A stretch of 64,000 nucleotides of DNA from CBDCWT01 sp965223305 (GTDB lineage: Bacteria > Planctomycetota > Planctomycetia > Pirellulales > Pirellulaceae). The DNA lies in NCBI GenBank assembly GCA_965223305.1, contig CBDCWT010000036.1, forward strand, positions 186,001 to 250,000, in the 5' to 3' direction. Of this stretch, positions 27,801-37,449 are shown piece after piece; position 1 is the first letter of the stretch; every line of letters starts with the position of its first letter. The translations under genes and the position numbers were made by a program. The notes beneath the pieces are model-generated. The model had not been told where the DNA came from. It did no database searches and worked only from the letters and a program-made list of their open reading frames with translations.

Positions 27801-28976
27801 TCACTCGGCGACGACCAAAGCATAGACGACATCCAGCATCCTTTGCGCGACGAGTTCCGCGCCGGCGGGCGTGAGATGGCAGTAGTCGATGTAGAGATCG
27901 CGGTCTTGGGAATTCTCTCCAGCCAGTTCGCCGATGTCGTGGAACGGGATCGTGTATTCCTCGAACAGCGCTGGCAGCTGCGCGCGGATCGCTTGCATGC
28001 GTTCCGATCGGTTCGGAGTGGTGTGTTGCACCGTGATCCGGCGTAGCTCCTGGTCCGCAGGGCTGAGATGCGACTCTTGCTCCAATAGGATCTCCGGTTG
28101 CAGGAACACGCAGTGGTGATAGCCCGCATATTCACCCAAGCGGTGAATTTGCCAGAGGTCGAGGAGATAGCTTTGCCGCGCCACGTCCATCGCACTCAAG
28201 GGCGATCGCTGCACCGGCCTACTAGGTGTGTGAATCAACGGTTGATCGACTTTGCGGTACCAAGAGCGACGAAATAGACGTTCCACGAGATTAAAGAAGT
28301 TGGAATAGGGCGCCAGAGCGCGGGTGGTGGTCAACGCACTCATGTAGAAAGTGCGGCCGTTATACTGATCGATCAAGATGGACGTCGAGTAGGCGTACTG
28401 GTTCCAACGATCTTCGAGCGTCTCGGCATAGAAATCGTTGTGACCGTCGAGGTTGACGACCACATCTGGTTGGTATGCCAGCAACGCCGAGTTGAGATAG
28501 ATCAGATGATGGAAGGTGTGGTACGCGGAGACGCCTGCGTTGATCACTTCAACTTGCACGGCATGGCTCTCAGCCTGCAGCCGCTGGTTAAGGAACCGCT
28601 CGAGGTGGTACGTGATCGTCTCGTCGTTGGCCAAGGCGGGCCGTTCCGGATAGGGTGCTCGCGAGCCGATTCCATACAGCGCAGAAGTTCCTAGCACCAG
28701 CACGCGTACCGTGCCGCTCGGCTTCTGTAGTTCGAGAGGGCGGCTGTGGCGAAAGCCGTCGTCCGAGTGAAGCTTGTCACGCGCTGCCTCCGACAGTTGG
28801 AAGACTGGATTGAGCCGATGATTGCGGTGAGCGTCGAAGAGATGGGTCTCGGAACGAATGACATCGGGCTGTTCTGCCAGGATGCGCACTCCCACGAATG
28901 AGAGCACCTCTAGCAACAAGGCGCCCAGCAGTGCCGCGGATAAGGTGAACATCAGTCGTTTACGGCGTGCATTCAT
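27801..28976 (-). CDS. Membrane-anchored SGNH/GDSL-type hydrolase
   Basis: 391 aa from the ATG at 28976; a start at 29039 would run into a repeat. An N-terminal anchor or signal (LMFTLSAALLGALLLEVLSF) is followed by an SGNH fold. Block I is VLGTSALYGIG (nucleophile Ser about residue 95), then VEVINAGVSAYHTFHHL (block II), VVVNLDGHNDFY (block III) and LYIDYCHLTPAGAELV (catalytic Asp/His, block V, about 361-372). Such proteins act outside the membrane as esterases or O-acetyl-modifying enzymes of polysaccharides. No polysaccharide cluster is nearby, so the substrate is unknown. Confidence 0.82.
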   Translation of the reverse strand: MNARRKRLMFTLSAALLGALLLEVLSFVGVRILAEQPDVIRSETHLFDAHRNHRLNPVFQLSEAARDKLHSDDGFRHSRPLELQKPSGTVRVLVLGTSALYGIGSRAPYPERPALANDETITYHLERFLNQRLQAESHAVQVEVINAGVSAYHTFHHLIYLNSALLAYQPDVVVNLDGHNDFYAETLEDRWNQYAYSTSILIDQYNGRTFYMSALTTTRALAPYSNFFNLVERLFRRSWYRKVDQPLIHTPSRPVQRSPLSAMDVARQSYLLDLWQIHRLGEYAGYHHCVFLQPEILLEQESHLSPADQELRRITVQHTTPNRSERMQAIRAQLPALFEEYTIPFHDIGELAGENSQDRDLYIDYCHLTPAGAELVAQRMLDVVYALVVAE

Positions 28977-29027
28977 AGTAGCAGGCACGCTCCGCGTGCC
29001 GTCCGCTTCTTGAAAGTGAGCTTGAAG

Positions 29028-29131
29028 GTTACGGCACACGGAGTGTGCCTACTACGTTGAACGGTCACGGCACACGGAGTGTGTGCCTACTTCTACTTTG
29101 TGGTTACGGCACACGGAGTGTGCCTACTACT
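29028..29131. repeat. Three tandem short palindromes (GGCACAC-GGA-GTGTGCC)
   Basis: The unit GGTTACGGCACACGGAGTG occurs near 29029, 29064 (as GGTCACG) and 29102, each followed by TGCCTACT and spaced about 36 bp. A related GC-richer palindrome (GGCACGCTCCGCGTGCC) lies at 28983-28999. All are in the 181-bp gap between the SGNH gene and putA. Each can form a 7-bp hairpin. They look like REP-type sequences. Confidence 0.65.
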
Positions 29132-29157
29132 TTGGCCCACGGTTGTAGAACCTATGT

Positions 29158-32100
29158 TTAGTCCACTTGGGGAGCAAAGCCACGTCGCATAGTGTTCTCG
29201 GTAATCGTCCTGGGAATCACGAACTGCAGCAAGTAGTCGGGACTTCCTGCCTTGCTACCGATGCCGGACATCTTGAAGCCCCCGAACGGCTGCCGTCCGA
29301 CGAGAGCGCCGGTGATGGGTCGGTTCAAGTACAGATTTCCGACCGCCAACTCGCGTCGCGCTCGGTCCAGGTTCGCGGGGCTCCGCGAATAGATTCCGGC
29401 GGTCAGCGCGTAGTCGCTGCGGTTGGCGAACTCGAACGCTTCGTCCAAGTCGCGAGCGCGAATGACAGCCAACACAGGACCGAAAATCTCCTCCTGAGCA
29501 ACCCGTGCGTCCGGAGCGACATCCGCGTAAATATGCGGACCGACAAAGTAGCCACGCTGCGACAAGGTTGAATCGACCTCAACCGCTAAGGCTTCACGCC
29601 CTTCTGTGCGGCCGATTTCGATGAACTCGTTGACTTTCTTCAGCGCCTCGCCGTCAATTACCGGTCCCACGTCTGTGGTTGCATACTCCGCCGGACCAAC
29701 CTCCAGTGTTCTCGCAGACTCTACGAGACGCTTGAGAAAGGCATCGTAGATCTCCTCCAAGACAATCGCACGGCTGCAGGCTGAACACTTCTGGCCTTGA
29801 AAACCGAATGCGCTCTTTACAACGCCTAGCACGGCTTCGTCGAGGTCCGCATCGCTGTCGACGATGATCGCGTTCTTGCCGCCCATTTCTGCGATCACAC
29901 GTTTGACAATCGGCGCACCGCTCAACGAAACCTCAGCGGCGCGGGCGTTGATGTTCAATCCCACACTACGGGAGCCCGTAAAAGCCAGCAGGGCGACCTC
30001 CGGATGCTCGACCAGCGCGGCGCCGGCAACTTCTCCCCGGCCTGGCAAGTAGTTGACAACACCGGCGGGAAGATCGACTTGGGCGCAGATTCGGCTAAGC
30101 TGCGCGGCCACCACCGCCGCCTGTTCGGCCGGCTTCATGATCACCGTGTTGCCGGTGCTCAGCGCCGCCACAGTCATCCCGGTCAAAATGGCCAAGGGGA
30201 AATTCCAAGGGGCGATCACCCCGACCACACCGCGTGGGATGTATTCGAACCGATTCTCCTCACCCGGAACGTCGGCGCCCCGCGTCTGGGCCAGTTCCTC
30301 GGCTGCTGCTGCATAGAATTCGCAGAAGTCAATCGCCTCACAGACGTCGTTGGTCGCTTCTCTCCATCCCTTGCCACACTCGTACACCTCCCACGCCGCC
30401 AATTCAAAGAAGCGGTCGCGCATGACTTGAGCGACCTGCCGGATGTAGTCGCCTCTTTGCGCCGCTCCCAGCGCGCGCCAGGCAGGTAACGCCGCCTTAG
30501 CGCTGGACACTGCCGCCAGCACATCGTCCGGCCGGGCGAGCGAGAACTCGCCTACCACGCGCTCCCAGTGGGAGGGATCGACGCTCGACATCGTGTCAGG
30601 CGTTTCAATAGCTTGTCCGCCTACCCACAACGGGTACGTCTTGCCTAAGAGCGGCAGCACCTGTTGCAGCGCCTGCTCCATCGCCTCGCGATTTTCGGCT
30701 TTCGAAAAGTCGATCGGTGGGTGGTTGGCAAAGGTGGCCTCGAACTGGTCTCGTTCAGATGTGGTCATGGTCTCCTCGTCGATGCCCGTCCCGCCTGTGT
30801 GAGCGGCTAGGTCGCGATCGCGAACGCGCGTTTCTGGGTCGCCTGGAGCAGGACTGGCGAGCAGCTCTTCGAGATCGACTCCTTTCCCCAGTCCCGCCCG
30901 TAAGAAGGAGTCGTTGGAAGTGTTCTCAAGCAACCGCCGCACAAGATACGCCATGCCGGGAATCAACTCGCCATACGGCATATAGATTCGCAGGCGATGT
31001 CCGAGCGACTGCAAAGCACTTTTTTCACGGTCCGCCATCCCATAAAGCATCTGAATCTCAAATCCGTTATGAGGCATTCCCAGCTTCCGTGCGACGGCGA
31101 TCCCATGGGCCATCGAACGTAGATTGTGCGTCCCCAACGCAGGCCTCAAGTGCTCGTGATTGCGAAAAACGAAGCGGGTCGCCTGTTCGAAGTTGGCGTC
31201 GGATTGCCATTTCTGTTGAAAAACAGGAATCGGCCAGCCAAGCGAACGGGCGTGAATCACTTCATAGTCCCAATAAGCGCCCTTCACCAATCGCACCCAG
31301 ACCGGCTTGCCGCGGCGGCGAGCCCAGTCGCGTAGCTGCTGCAGGTCGCGGGCGGCATCCTGCAAGTAGCACTGGATCACAATCCCCACGTCGCCAAAGT
31401 CCCGAAACTCCTCTTCCATCAACACCTGCTGGAAAATCCACAGCGTTAGGTCCTTCTTGGCGTATGACTCCATGTCGACATTGATGAATGCACCATGCTG
31501 GCGGGCTGTGCGCAGCAACTGGCGGAAACGTCCTCCGGCTCGTCGCATTGAGCCGTCTGGTTCGATCGCATCAAACTGAGAATCAAGCGCGGAGAGTTTG
31601 ATCGACAGATTCAGCCGTGGGAGCGGTCCCAGCACGCCTTGATCGACGTTCTCTTGCTCCGGCCACTGACTCACGCGCGGGGCCAACTCTTCAATCAGTC
31701 GTTGATACGACTGGTGGAACCGTTCGGCTTCCCAGCGGCTGGCGACTGCTTCGCCCAAGATGTCGAGCGTGAACCCGCGTCCCTGCTCCCGCTCGCGGCG
31801 GGCTGCTTCCACCACCTCCTGAGTGTTCGTGCCCGCAATGAAACGCCGGGCGAGGTCCATGGCGCTCAGCCGCGCCGCGCGGGCCACCGCACCGCGCGTC
31901 ACCGAGTTACGCTGGGCGACTCCCAGGGCTGCCGAGACCACACCCGGCAACCGATCTCGGACTTGTCCTAGATACTCGAACAGGTGGCTGCAGATCGCCT
32001 CGCTGTTGTGGAGCATCGGCAGGACATCTACAAAGCGAAACAGCTCGACCTTCACCGATTCTTCTTGCATCGCCCACTGCATGATGCGCTCGTCCCACCA

Positions 32101-32232
32101 GCGCCGCTGGAGCATATGCCTGGTCGTTCGATGCTCGAAGAGATAGCGGCCGACCTCGGCAGTGGTGCGTTCGATCGCAGCGCGATCTGCGCTCGAAAAG
32201 TCGTCGACGTCGTTCCACAAGTCGAGCGTCAT
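29158..32232 (-). CDS. putA: Bifunctional proline dehydrogenase / P5C dehydrogenase
   Basis: 1024 aa from the ATG at 32232. The proline dehydrogenase barrel (about residues 100-480) shows NLSIKLSALDSQFDA, LVKGAYWDYE and YMPYGELIPGMAYLVRRL. The aldehyde dehydrogenase part (about 560-1020) shows VIAPWNFPLAIL, FTGSRSVG, EMGGKNAIIVD (catalytic Glu about 782) and GQKCSACSR (catalytic Cys about 816). It oxidises proline to glutamate in two steps via FAD and NAD. It lacks the N-terminal ribbon-helix-helix DNA-binding domain of enterobacterial PutA, so it is not self-regulating. Its ATG overlaps the stop of the lhr gene (ATGA, 32229-32232), implying translational coupling with a helicase, an odd partner. 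Confidence 0.93.
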   Translation of the reverse strand: MTLDLWNDVDDFSSADRAAIERTTAEVGRYLFEHRTTRHMLQRRWWDERIMQWAMQEESVKVELFRFVDVLPMLHNSEAICSHLFEYLGQVRDRLPGVVSAALGVAQRNSVTRGAVARAARLSAMDLARRFIAGTNTQEVVEAARREREQGRGFTLDILGEAVASRWEAERFHQSYQRLIEELAPRVSQWPEQENVDQGVLGPLPRLNLSIKLSALDSQFDAIEPDGSMRRAGGRFRQLLRTARQHGAFINVDMESYAKKDLTLWIFQQVLMEEEFRDFGDVGIVIQCYLQDAARDLQQLRDWARRRGKPVWVRLVKGAYWDYEVIHARSLGWPIPVFQQKWQSDANFEQATRFVFRNHEHLRPALGTHNLRSMAHGIAVARKLGMPHNGFEIQMLYGMADREKSALQSLGHRLRIYMPYGELIPGMAYLVRRLLENTSNDSFLRAGLGKGVDLEELLASPAPGDPETRVRDRDLAAHTGGTGIDEETMTTSERDQFEATFANHPPIDFSKAENREAMEQALQQVLPLLGKTYPLWVGGQAIETPDTMSSVDPSHWERVVGEFSLARPDDVLAAVSSAKAALPAWRALGAAQRGDYIRQVAQVMRDRFFELAAWEVYECGKGWREATNDVCEAIDFCEFYAAAAEELAQTRGADVPGEENRFEYIPRGVVGVIAPWNFPLAILTGMTVAALSTGNTVIMKPAEQAAVVAAQLSRICAQVDLPAGVVNYLPGRGEVAGAALVEHPEVALLAFTGSRSVGLNINARAAEVSLSGAPIVKRVIAEMGGKNAIIVDSDADLDEAVLGVVKSAFGFQGQKCSACSRAIVLEEIYDAFLKRLVESARTLEVGPAEYATTDVGPVIDGEALKKVNEFIEIGRTEGREALAVEVDSTLSQRGYFVGPHIYADVAPDARVAQEEIFGPVLAVIRARDLDEAFEFANRSDYALTAGIYSRSPANLDRARRELAVGNLYLNRPITGALVGRQPFGGFKMSGIGSKAGSPDYLLQFVIPRTITENTMRRGFAPQVD

Positions 32233-35200
32233 CGCGGTTTGGTCGCCTGGTGCCAGTCGGGTCGGCTGCGGCGGGGCCAGTGGGAGGTGTCCCCCGCTGC
32301 GGTCTCGCGGCCGGCCGGCCGGCTGGGGAGCTGTCTCCCGGTCTGCAGGGCGCGTCGCATTTCCTGTTGCTCGCCCTCGTCCAACGGTGCATAAAATTGG
32401 ATCGTTCCCGAGATCCTGGCTGCCACCCACTGGCCTCCTTTTAGGATGAGGAGGTTGCGGTGATTAGCGGTCACCCGCGCACCACCGCCAACGATCCCCG
32501 CCAGGTTCAGCGGATCGGCAGCGGGCACCAACACCCATTCGCTTGCTTGCGTGTCGCGCTGCTGCCGCAGCTGTTCCACGACCGCGTCCTCGGCATATTG
32601 CTCGCCTCCTACGTCTGCCACAAACCTCCCGCCCCGGATATCTCCCCGTAACTCCATGCGGCGAAACTCTCGCACCAGTATGTTCCAGCGGGGACAGGCC
32701 GATTCGCGTTCGAGCAGGTCACGGAACACGACGCCGTACCGCCGCAGCAAGAGCCTGCACCAATGCTGAATCGCCTCCGACTCGTCGGCCACCGAAACTC
32801 CTTCGTCGACAAAACACGACCAGCGACCGGTCGCCGTGTTGCTCGTTACCGCTCGCTGTCTTCGGCGCCCCAGCCGCGCCAACGAACGCAGCGCGGCGAA
32901 CGTATCGGACGTTGCCAGCCCCAGCGCGGCCAGCTCGCGCAACGCCTCCTCGACTTCGGACGGCAAGCGTGACGACATCGCAATCAGCTCTTGAACGAAT
33001 CGAGCACCGCGCTGATCTAACAATGCGTAGAGCTCCACGGCCGCCGACATGCCGGGAGAGGGGGCGACACGATCGGCCGGCAGCAGCCAACCGAGATTCG
33101 TCCGCAACAAGAGTGAAATGGGGGTTACCCGACTGAGCGTAGCACGGTTGGCCGTTTGCCCGTCGCCGCTGCGCGGTGGGCGAAGTCGTCCCCAGATGAC
33201 CTCACCTGACAGGAACAGCTGATCGAGCCATTCGGGGTCGTACTCCCGCACGCGCTGTCCGAGCACCGTTTCCCAGGCACCCGCCGGAAGATCGAAACCT
33301 TGTAATGTCTGCACCGCTTCGAGCACACCGGAACGACCGGACCATTTCGCTGGCCCCGCGAGCCGGTGTCGGGCGACCAGAAATTTCAGATAGTCTGCTG
33401 CGGAAACCGGCTCGATTTGCCGTCGTAGCCGGTCGACAGTCAAGCGATGGATGCGGGCCAGTAGCCGTCGATCGCACCACTCGGTGCCGTTCGCTGCGGC
33501 CGCGGAAAACTCGCCGCGCAACACCGTCCCCTCGCTCTCCAAACACTCCAACGCCGCCTCAATCTGCGGCTGTCCAATCACCAGCTCGCGGGCCAGGTCG
33601 GCCGCGGTGACGGGACCGCGGCTTTCGAGCAGTCCTCGCAGGAGTTCGACTAGCGCCGCGCTTCGCTCCGGATGCCGATCCAATGACTCCGGCAGCTGAA
33701 TCACTGGCTCGGCGCGGGCATCCGGAAAGATTGCCCGGATCACCGGCCAGCTTTCACTGGCCACCCACCATTTCCGCTCACCACCGTGAACCACCGTCGC
33801 GGCGCGGCCACAGCTCGCTAAGCTGTCGTACCACGTTTGCCAGTCGCCGGTTTGCACTGGCAGTACACCAAGGCTGCGGAGCGCGTCGTGCAGTTCGTCG
33901 GCGTCCCGCACGACCGGCCATGCTTCTTGACGAACTTGTTCGATCGCCGCTTCGTCCAGCCGACCGAGATCGCGCACCTCGGAGGGCGCGAGCGTCCGTC
34001 GGGTCTGAACCGCGCGGGCACGCCGCTCTTCGAGCGGTGCGTCGTCCAAGAAGGCATACGGGTTGGCGTTCAGCAACTCGTGGCTGAACGGAGACGGCTC
34101 GCGTGTCTCGCGCGCCAACAGCTGAACCTCTCCACGGTCGACGTCGGCCAGCATTGCCAACCAGCGGTCCACGTCCATCGCCTCGTGCAGGCAGTCGTAC
34201 ATTGTTTGCTGCACCAGCGGATGAACGGGGATTTCGATGTCACCGTGGTGGTTCTCCAGACACCCGACCGTCTGTGGAAACGCCGAGGCCAGCAAGTCGT
34301 CCGACCGAAACCGCTGGATCGGAGGTGGGACTTTTTTCCCTGCCTGGTTGCGCAAGACTGCGAGCGCGCGAGTTACATTCCACCGCCAACGGACTTGGAA
34401 CATCGGCGCGGCGAGCACGGCTTGTTCGAGCAGGTGCGTGGCGTTGTGCAGCCCGATCATCTTGAACAGAGCATCGATGGGAAAGCTGTGCTGCGGCCCG
34501 ATTGACAGCAGGACACCGTTGTCGGTGGCCGCCGCTTGCAACTCGAAGTCGAAACTCCGACAAAACCTCTTTCGCAGCGCAAGGCCCCAAGCCCGGTTGA
34601 TCCGCGCACCGAAGGGAGCGTGGATCACCAGTTGCATCCCACCCGATTCATCGAAGAACCGCTCGAAAACGACCTGGCGGTTGGTCGGTACCAGGCCGAT
34701 CGCAGCGACTTGGGCGGCCACATAGCGGGCCGCCTGCTCGGCCCCCCAGCTTGTCGTTCCGCAGTGCGCGACGAGCCACGCCACCGCTGCCGCCAGTGCC
34801 GCCGTATCTTCATTGTCCTGCGGCGCGTCTCTTGATGTTGCGCTTTTCGCCCCCGCGTGCGCGAGAGATGTCGGATTCGCCGCTTTTTCGGAACCCGAAG
34901 CGTCAGCGAGGGAGAGTTTGTGTGCCGACGCAGGTTGTTCCCTCGCTGACGCTTCGGGTTCCGATTGAGCCAAATGCGCAACTTCAATAGGCGCGTCCGC
35001 TCCTTCTTCCCCTGACGGCGACGGGGTCGTAGTGCTGTCGGTTTGCAGCCGGTGGGCGACTTCACGCCGGAGCTCAGATAGTTGGTCGCATAACTCAACG
35101 GTGCGGCCAGGGGCTTCCCCGAACCAGAAGGGTATCGTGGGTGGAGCCCCCTGGGCGTCGATAACAGCCACTTCGTTCGCCCGCACTTGCAGGATCTGCC

Positions 35201-36866
35201 AAGAGGTGTTTCCCAACAAGAAGATGTCACCCGCCATACTCTCGATAGCAAAGTCCTCGTCGACCGTTCCCACGAACGTCTTGTCCGGTTCGGTAACGAC
35301 GCGATAGTCAGCAGTCTCCGGTATGGCTCCACCCGAAGTGATGGCCGTCAGGCGCGCGCTCCGGCGAGCCCGCAAACGGCCGTTGATTTGATCGTGGTGC
35401 AGATAAGCGCCCCGGCGGCTCGTTGGAGTGATCCCATCAGCCAGGATCTTGACGATGGCCGAGAAGTTCTCTCGCGTCAGGTTGCGGTACGGCCACGCCC
35501 GGCAGACAAACTCGTAGAGCTCGTCATCTTGCCAATCCTCACAGGCAACCGCCGCTACGATCTGTTGTGCGAGGATGTCTAGCGGCGCCGCAGGTATCTC
35601 GATCGAGTCCAGCTGACCTAGTTTGACGGCGTGGACCAGCGCCAAGCACTCCAGCAGCTCGTCGCGCGTCAGCGGGAACAGCCGGCCTTTGGGAATCGCG
35701 CCCAGGTTGTGACCCGAGCGTCCTACGCGCTGTAAGAACGTCGCGATCGAGCGAGGTGAACCGATTTGGCAGACCAAATCGATGTAGCCAATGTCAATTC
35801 CCATCTCCAACGATGCTGTTGCCACAATGGCCTTTAGCTCGCCGGACTTGAGCTTCCGTTCCGCGGACAACCGAATCTCTCGCGAGAGGCTCCCGTGATG
35901 GCTGGCCACAGCTCCTGCGCCCAAGAGCTCGGAGAGTCGCAGAGTCACCCGTTCCGCTAAGCGTCGTGTGTTGACAAAGATCAACGTGCTGCGATGGCTG
36001 CGCACCAAGTCAGTAATCTGTTCGTAGATTTCACCCCATTGTTCGTGCGTGCAGAGAGCGGCCAGCTCGCTCGGGGGGACCTCGATGGCGAGATCGAGTT
36101 GGCGGACATGACCGGAATCGACCACCACGACATCGTTGGCCTCGAGCTCCTGCGGCTTGTGTTGCTTCTGTTGGTACTGCACGCTGCCGCAGGCAGAACC
36201 AACTAGGAAACGGGCGATTTCGTCGAGCGGCCGCTGGGTCGCCGAGAGACCGATACGAACCGGCCGCCGGATGGCCAGCTGCGCCAGCCGTTCCAGCGAC
36301 AACGACAGATGGGACCCGCGTTTGTCGCGCGCGACCGCGTGGATCTCGTCGACGATCACCGTGCGGACTCCGCGCAGCTGCTCTCGCGCCCGTTCAGATG
36401 TCAGCAATAGGTACAGGGATTCCGGCGTGGTGACCAAGATGTGCGGCGGCCGGCGGAGCATGGCCTGCCGTTGAGCGGACGGCGTGTCACCGGTCCTCAC
36501 CGCGACGCGGAGCGGAGCCGGCGCTTCACCTGCTGCCAAAGCCAGGGAACAGATCTCCGAGAGCGGCTGTTGGAGATTCTTTTCAATGTCGTTGCTCAAC
36601 GCCTTCAACGGCGAGACATAGACTACCTGGATCCCATCGCTGAGCTCCCCGGCCAACCACTGCCGCCACAGGCGGTCGATGCAGACAAGAAAGGCGGCCA
36701 GCGTCTTCCCAGATCCGGTCGGCGCGGCAATCAGCGTATGGTGATTGGCAGCGATCGAAGGCCAGCCGAGCTGCTGCGCGTCGGTCGGGGCCTTAAAGCG
36801 ACTGGCAAACCACTGGCCAATCAACGTGTGAAATTGTTCCATCCCCATTAGAAATCCGGGATACAT
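32229..36866 (-). CDS. lhr: ATP-dependent Lhr-type DNA/RNA helicase
   Basis: 1545 aa, the normal size for bacterial Lhr. Domain 1 has motif I APTGSGKT (about residues 49-56) and motif II DEIH (about 174). Domain 2 has TLIFVNTRRLAER and motif VI QRVGRSGHNLG (about 375). The winged-helix and Lhr-specific core follow, and then a long C-terminal domain. Lhr unwinds DNA or RNA:DNA hybrids and is linked to DNA repair. Alternative starts are ATG 36848 and 36842. A palindromic intergenic-type repeat (34889-34963) sits inside the coding region without breaking the frame; it encodes a Ser/Ala/Glu-rich linker near residues 634-660. The stop overlaps putA by 4 bp. Confidence 0.92.
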   Translation of the reverse strand: MYPGFLMGMEQFHTLIGQWFASRFKAPTDAQQLGWPSIAANHHTLIAAPTGSGKTLAAFLVCIDRLWRQWLAGELSDGIQVVYVSPLKALSNDIEKNLQQPLSEICSLALAAGEAPAPLRVAVRTGDTPSAQRQAMLRRPPHILVTTPESLYLLLTSERAREQLRGVRTVIVDEIHAVARDKRGSHLSLSLERLAQLAIRRPVRIGLSATQRPLDEIARFLVGSACGSVQYQQKQHKPQELEANDVVVVDSGHVRQLDLAIEVPPSELAALCTHEQWGEIYEQITDLVRSHRSTLIFVNTRRLAERVTLRLSELLGAGAVASHHGSLSREIRLSAERKLKSGELKAIVATASLEMGIDIGYIDLVCQIGSPRSIATFLQRVGRSGHNLGAIPKGRLFPLTRDELLECLALVHAVKLGQLDSIEIPAAPLDILAQQIVAAVACEDWQDDELYEFVCRAWPYRNLTRENFSAIVKILADGITPTSRRGAYLHHDQINGRLRARRSARLTAITSGGAIPETADYRVVTEPDKTFVGTVDEDFAIESMAGDIFLLGNTSWQILQVRANEVAVIDAQGAPPTIPFWFGEAPGRTVELCDQLSELRREVAHRLQTDSTTTPSPSGEEGADAPIEVAHLAQSEPEASAREQPASAHKLSLADASGSEKAANPTSLAHAGAKSATSRDAPQDNEDTAALAAAVAWLVAHCGTTSWGAEQAARYVAAQVAAIGLVPTNRQVVFERFFDESGGMQLVIHAPFGARINRAWGLALRKRFCRSFDFELQAAATDNGVLLSIGPQHSFPIDALFKMIGLHNATHLLEQAVLAAPMFQVRWRWNVTRALAVLRNQAGKKVPPPIQRFRSDDLLASAFPQTVGCLENHHGDIEIPVHPLVQQTMYDCLHEAMDVDRWLAMLADVDRGEVQLLARETREPSPFSHELLNANPYAFLDDAPLEERRARAVQTRRTLAPSEVRDLGRLDEAAIEQVRQEAWPVVRDADELHDALRSLGVLPVQTGDWQTWYDSLASCGRAATVVHGGERKWWVASESWPVIRAIFPDARAEPVIQLPESLDRHPERSAALVELLRGLLESRGPVTAADLARELVIGQPQIEAALECLESEGTVLRGEFSAAAANGTEWCDRRLLARIHRLTVDRLRRQIEPVSAADYLKFLVARHRLAGPAKWSGRSGVLEAVQTLQGFDLPAGAWETVLGQRVREYDPEWLDQLFLSGEVIWGRLRPPRSGDGQTANRATLSRVTPISLLLRTNLGWLLPADRVAPSPGMSAAVELYALLDQRGARFVQELIAMSSRLPSEVEEALRELAALGLATSDTFAALRSLARLGRRRQRAVTSNTATGRWSCFVDEGVSVADESEAIQHWCRLLLRRYGVVFRDLLERESACPRWNILVREFRRMELRGDIRGGRFVADVGGEQYAEDAVVEQLRQQRDTQASEWVLVPAADPLNLAGIVGGGARVTANHRNLLILKGGQWVAARISGTIQFYAPLDEGEQQEMRRALQTGRQLPSRPAGRETAAGDTSHWPRRSRPDWHQATKPR
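34889..34963. repeat. NPKRQRG-type palindromic repeat embedded in lhr
   Basis: Perfect 25-bp inverted arms, CGGAACCCGAAGCGTCAGCG plus AGGGA at 34889-34913 and the exact complement at 34939-34963. The same family is otherwise intergenic (60810-60905 and 63420-63700). In an unused frame it would read RNPKRQRG, the hallmark of this planctomycete repeat. In the lhr frame it encodes EPEASAREQPASAHKLSLAD followed by ASGSEK, a flexible linker. Confidence 0.85.
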
Positions 36867-36954
36867 CGAGCGGACGAGGTATCGAGTCGATTGTCATCTC
36901 CCCCAACAGGTGCCGTCAAGTCAGCGAGAAAGCACGGGCAGGGCGAGGGGTTAA

Positions 36955-37421
36955 GGGGTCGCAGCCGAATTCGCCAGAGCAGTAGCCGAACTCGCCAGAG
37001 TTTGGTCGCCGAACCAGAGTAGTAGCCGAACTCGCCAGAGTTTGGTCGCCGAACAACCGTGTAATCGATCGGGAGGGCGAGGCTCCTGCCGAGCCGAGAG
37101 TGCAAGCGGCGGGAGAGATGACGATTCTCTCGCCCGGCGTGACCGCCGCGCCGCTCCGGCGCTAGTGGAGCGGTTGTATTTGGCGCCGAGCGTCGGCCAG
37201 CACCTGCCGGAACGGCGCGGCAGGGAGTCCGACGCTCACGGATAGCTTCTTGCGCAGCTTGTTCCGGCCTACGGCTCTACAACATCAGCCGCTGGGCGTT
37301 AGCCCACGGTTCACCACCAACCGGATGCTAACGCATTCCGGCTGATTTGTAGCCGAACTCGCCAGAGTTTGGCTTGATGCACTGCCGATTCGTCCAAATT
37401 CTCGGGAATTCGGCCTACAAG
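36955..37421. repeat. Dense intergenic repeat cluster
   Basis: The 583-bp gap between lhr and nagK holds no gene. It carries three near-identical copies of AGCCGAACTCGCCAGAGTTT (about 36968-37051, the first partial). It also has one GGGAGGGCGAGGCTCCTGCC copy (37070), and a TTAGCCCACGG / GCTAACGCATTCCGG pair (about 37300-37345). Another GTAGCCGAACTCGCCAGAG copy is paired with its inverse-like end GAATTCGGCCTACAAG (37349-37421). The stretch between, 37100-37270, shows nothing I recognise. Confidence 0.7.
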
Positions 37422-37449
37422 AAATCCTTAACGGCGCAGGGCGTAGGGC

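Noticed and set aside
28976..29131. Possible CRISPR-like array from regularly spaced GGCACACGGAGTGTGCC
   Set aside because: Only three palindromes, with spacers about 10-15 nt and similar to each other, and no cas genes nearby.
32232..32430. Longer PutA start at 32430
   Set aside because: The extra 66 residues overlap the end of lhr in another frame and have no PutA similarity; the ATG at 32232 fits the ATGA coupling.
36961..37053. Possible CRISPR repeats from three near-identical copies
   Set aside because: Spacers are too short and similar; the unit is also found singly in other gaps, so it is an interspersed repeat.
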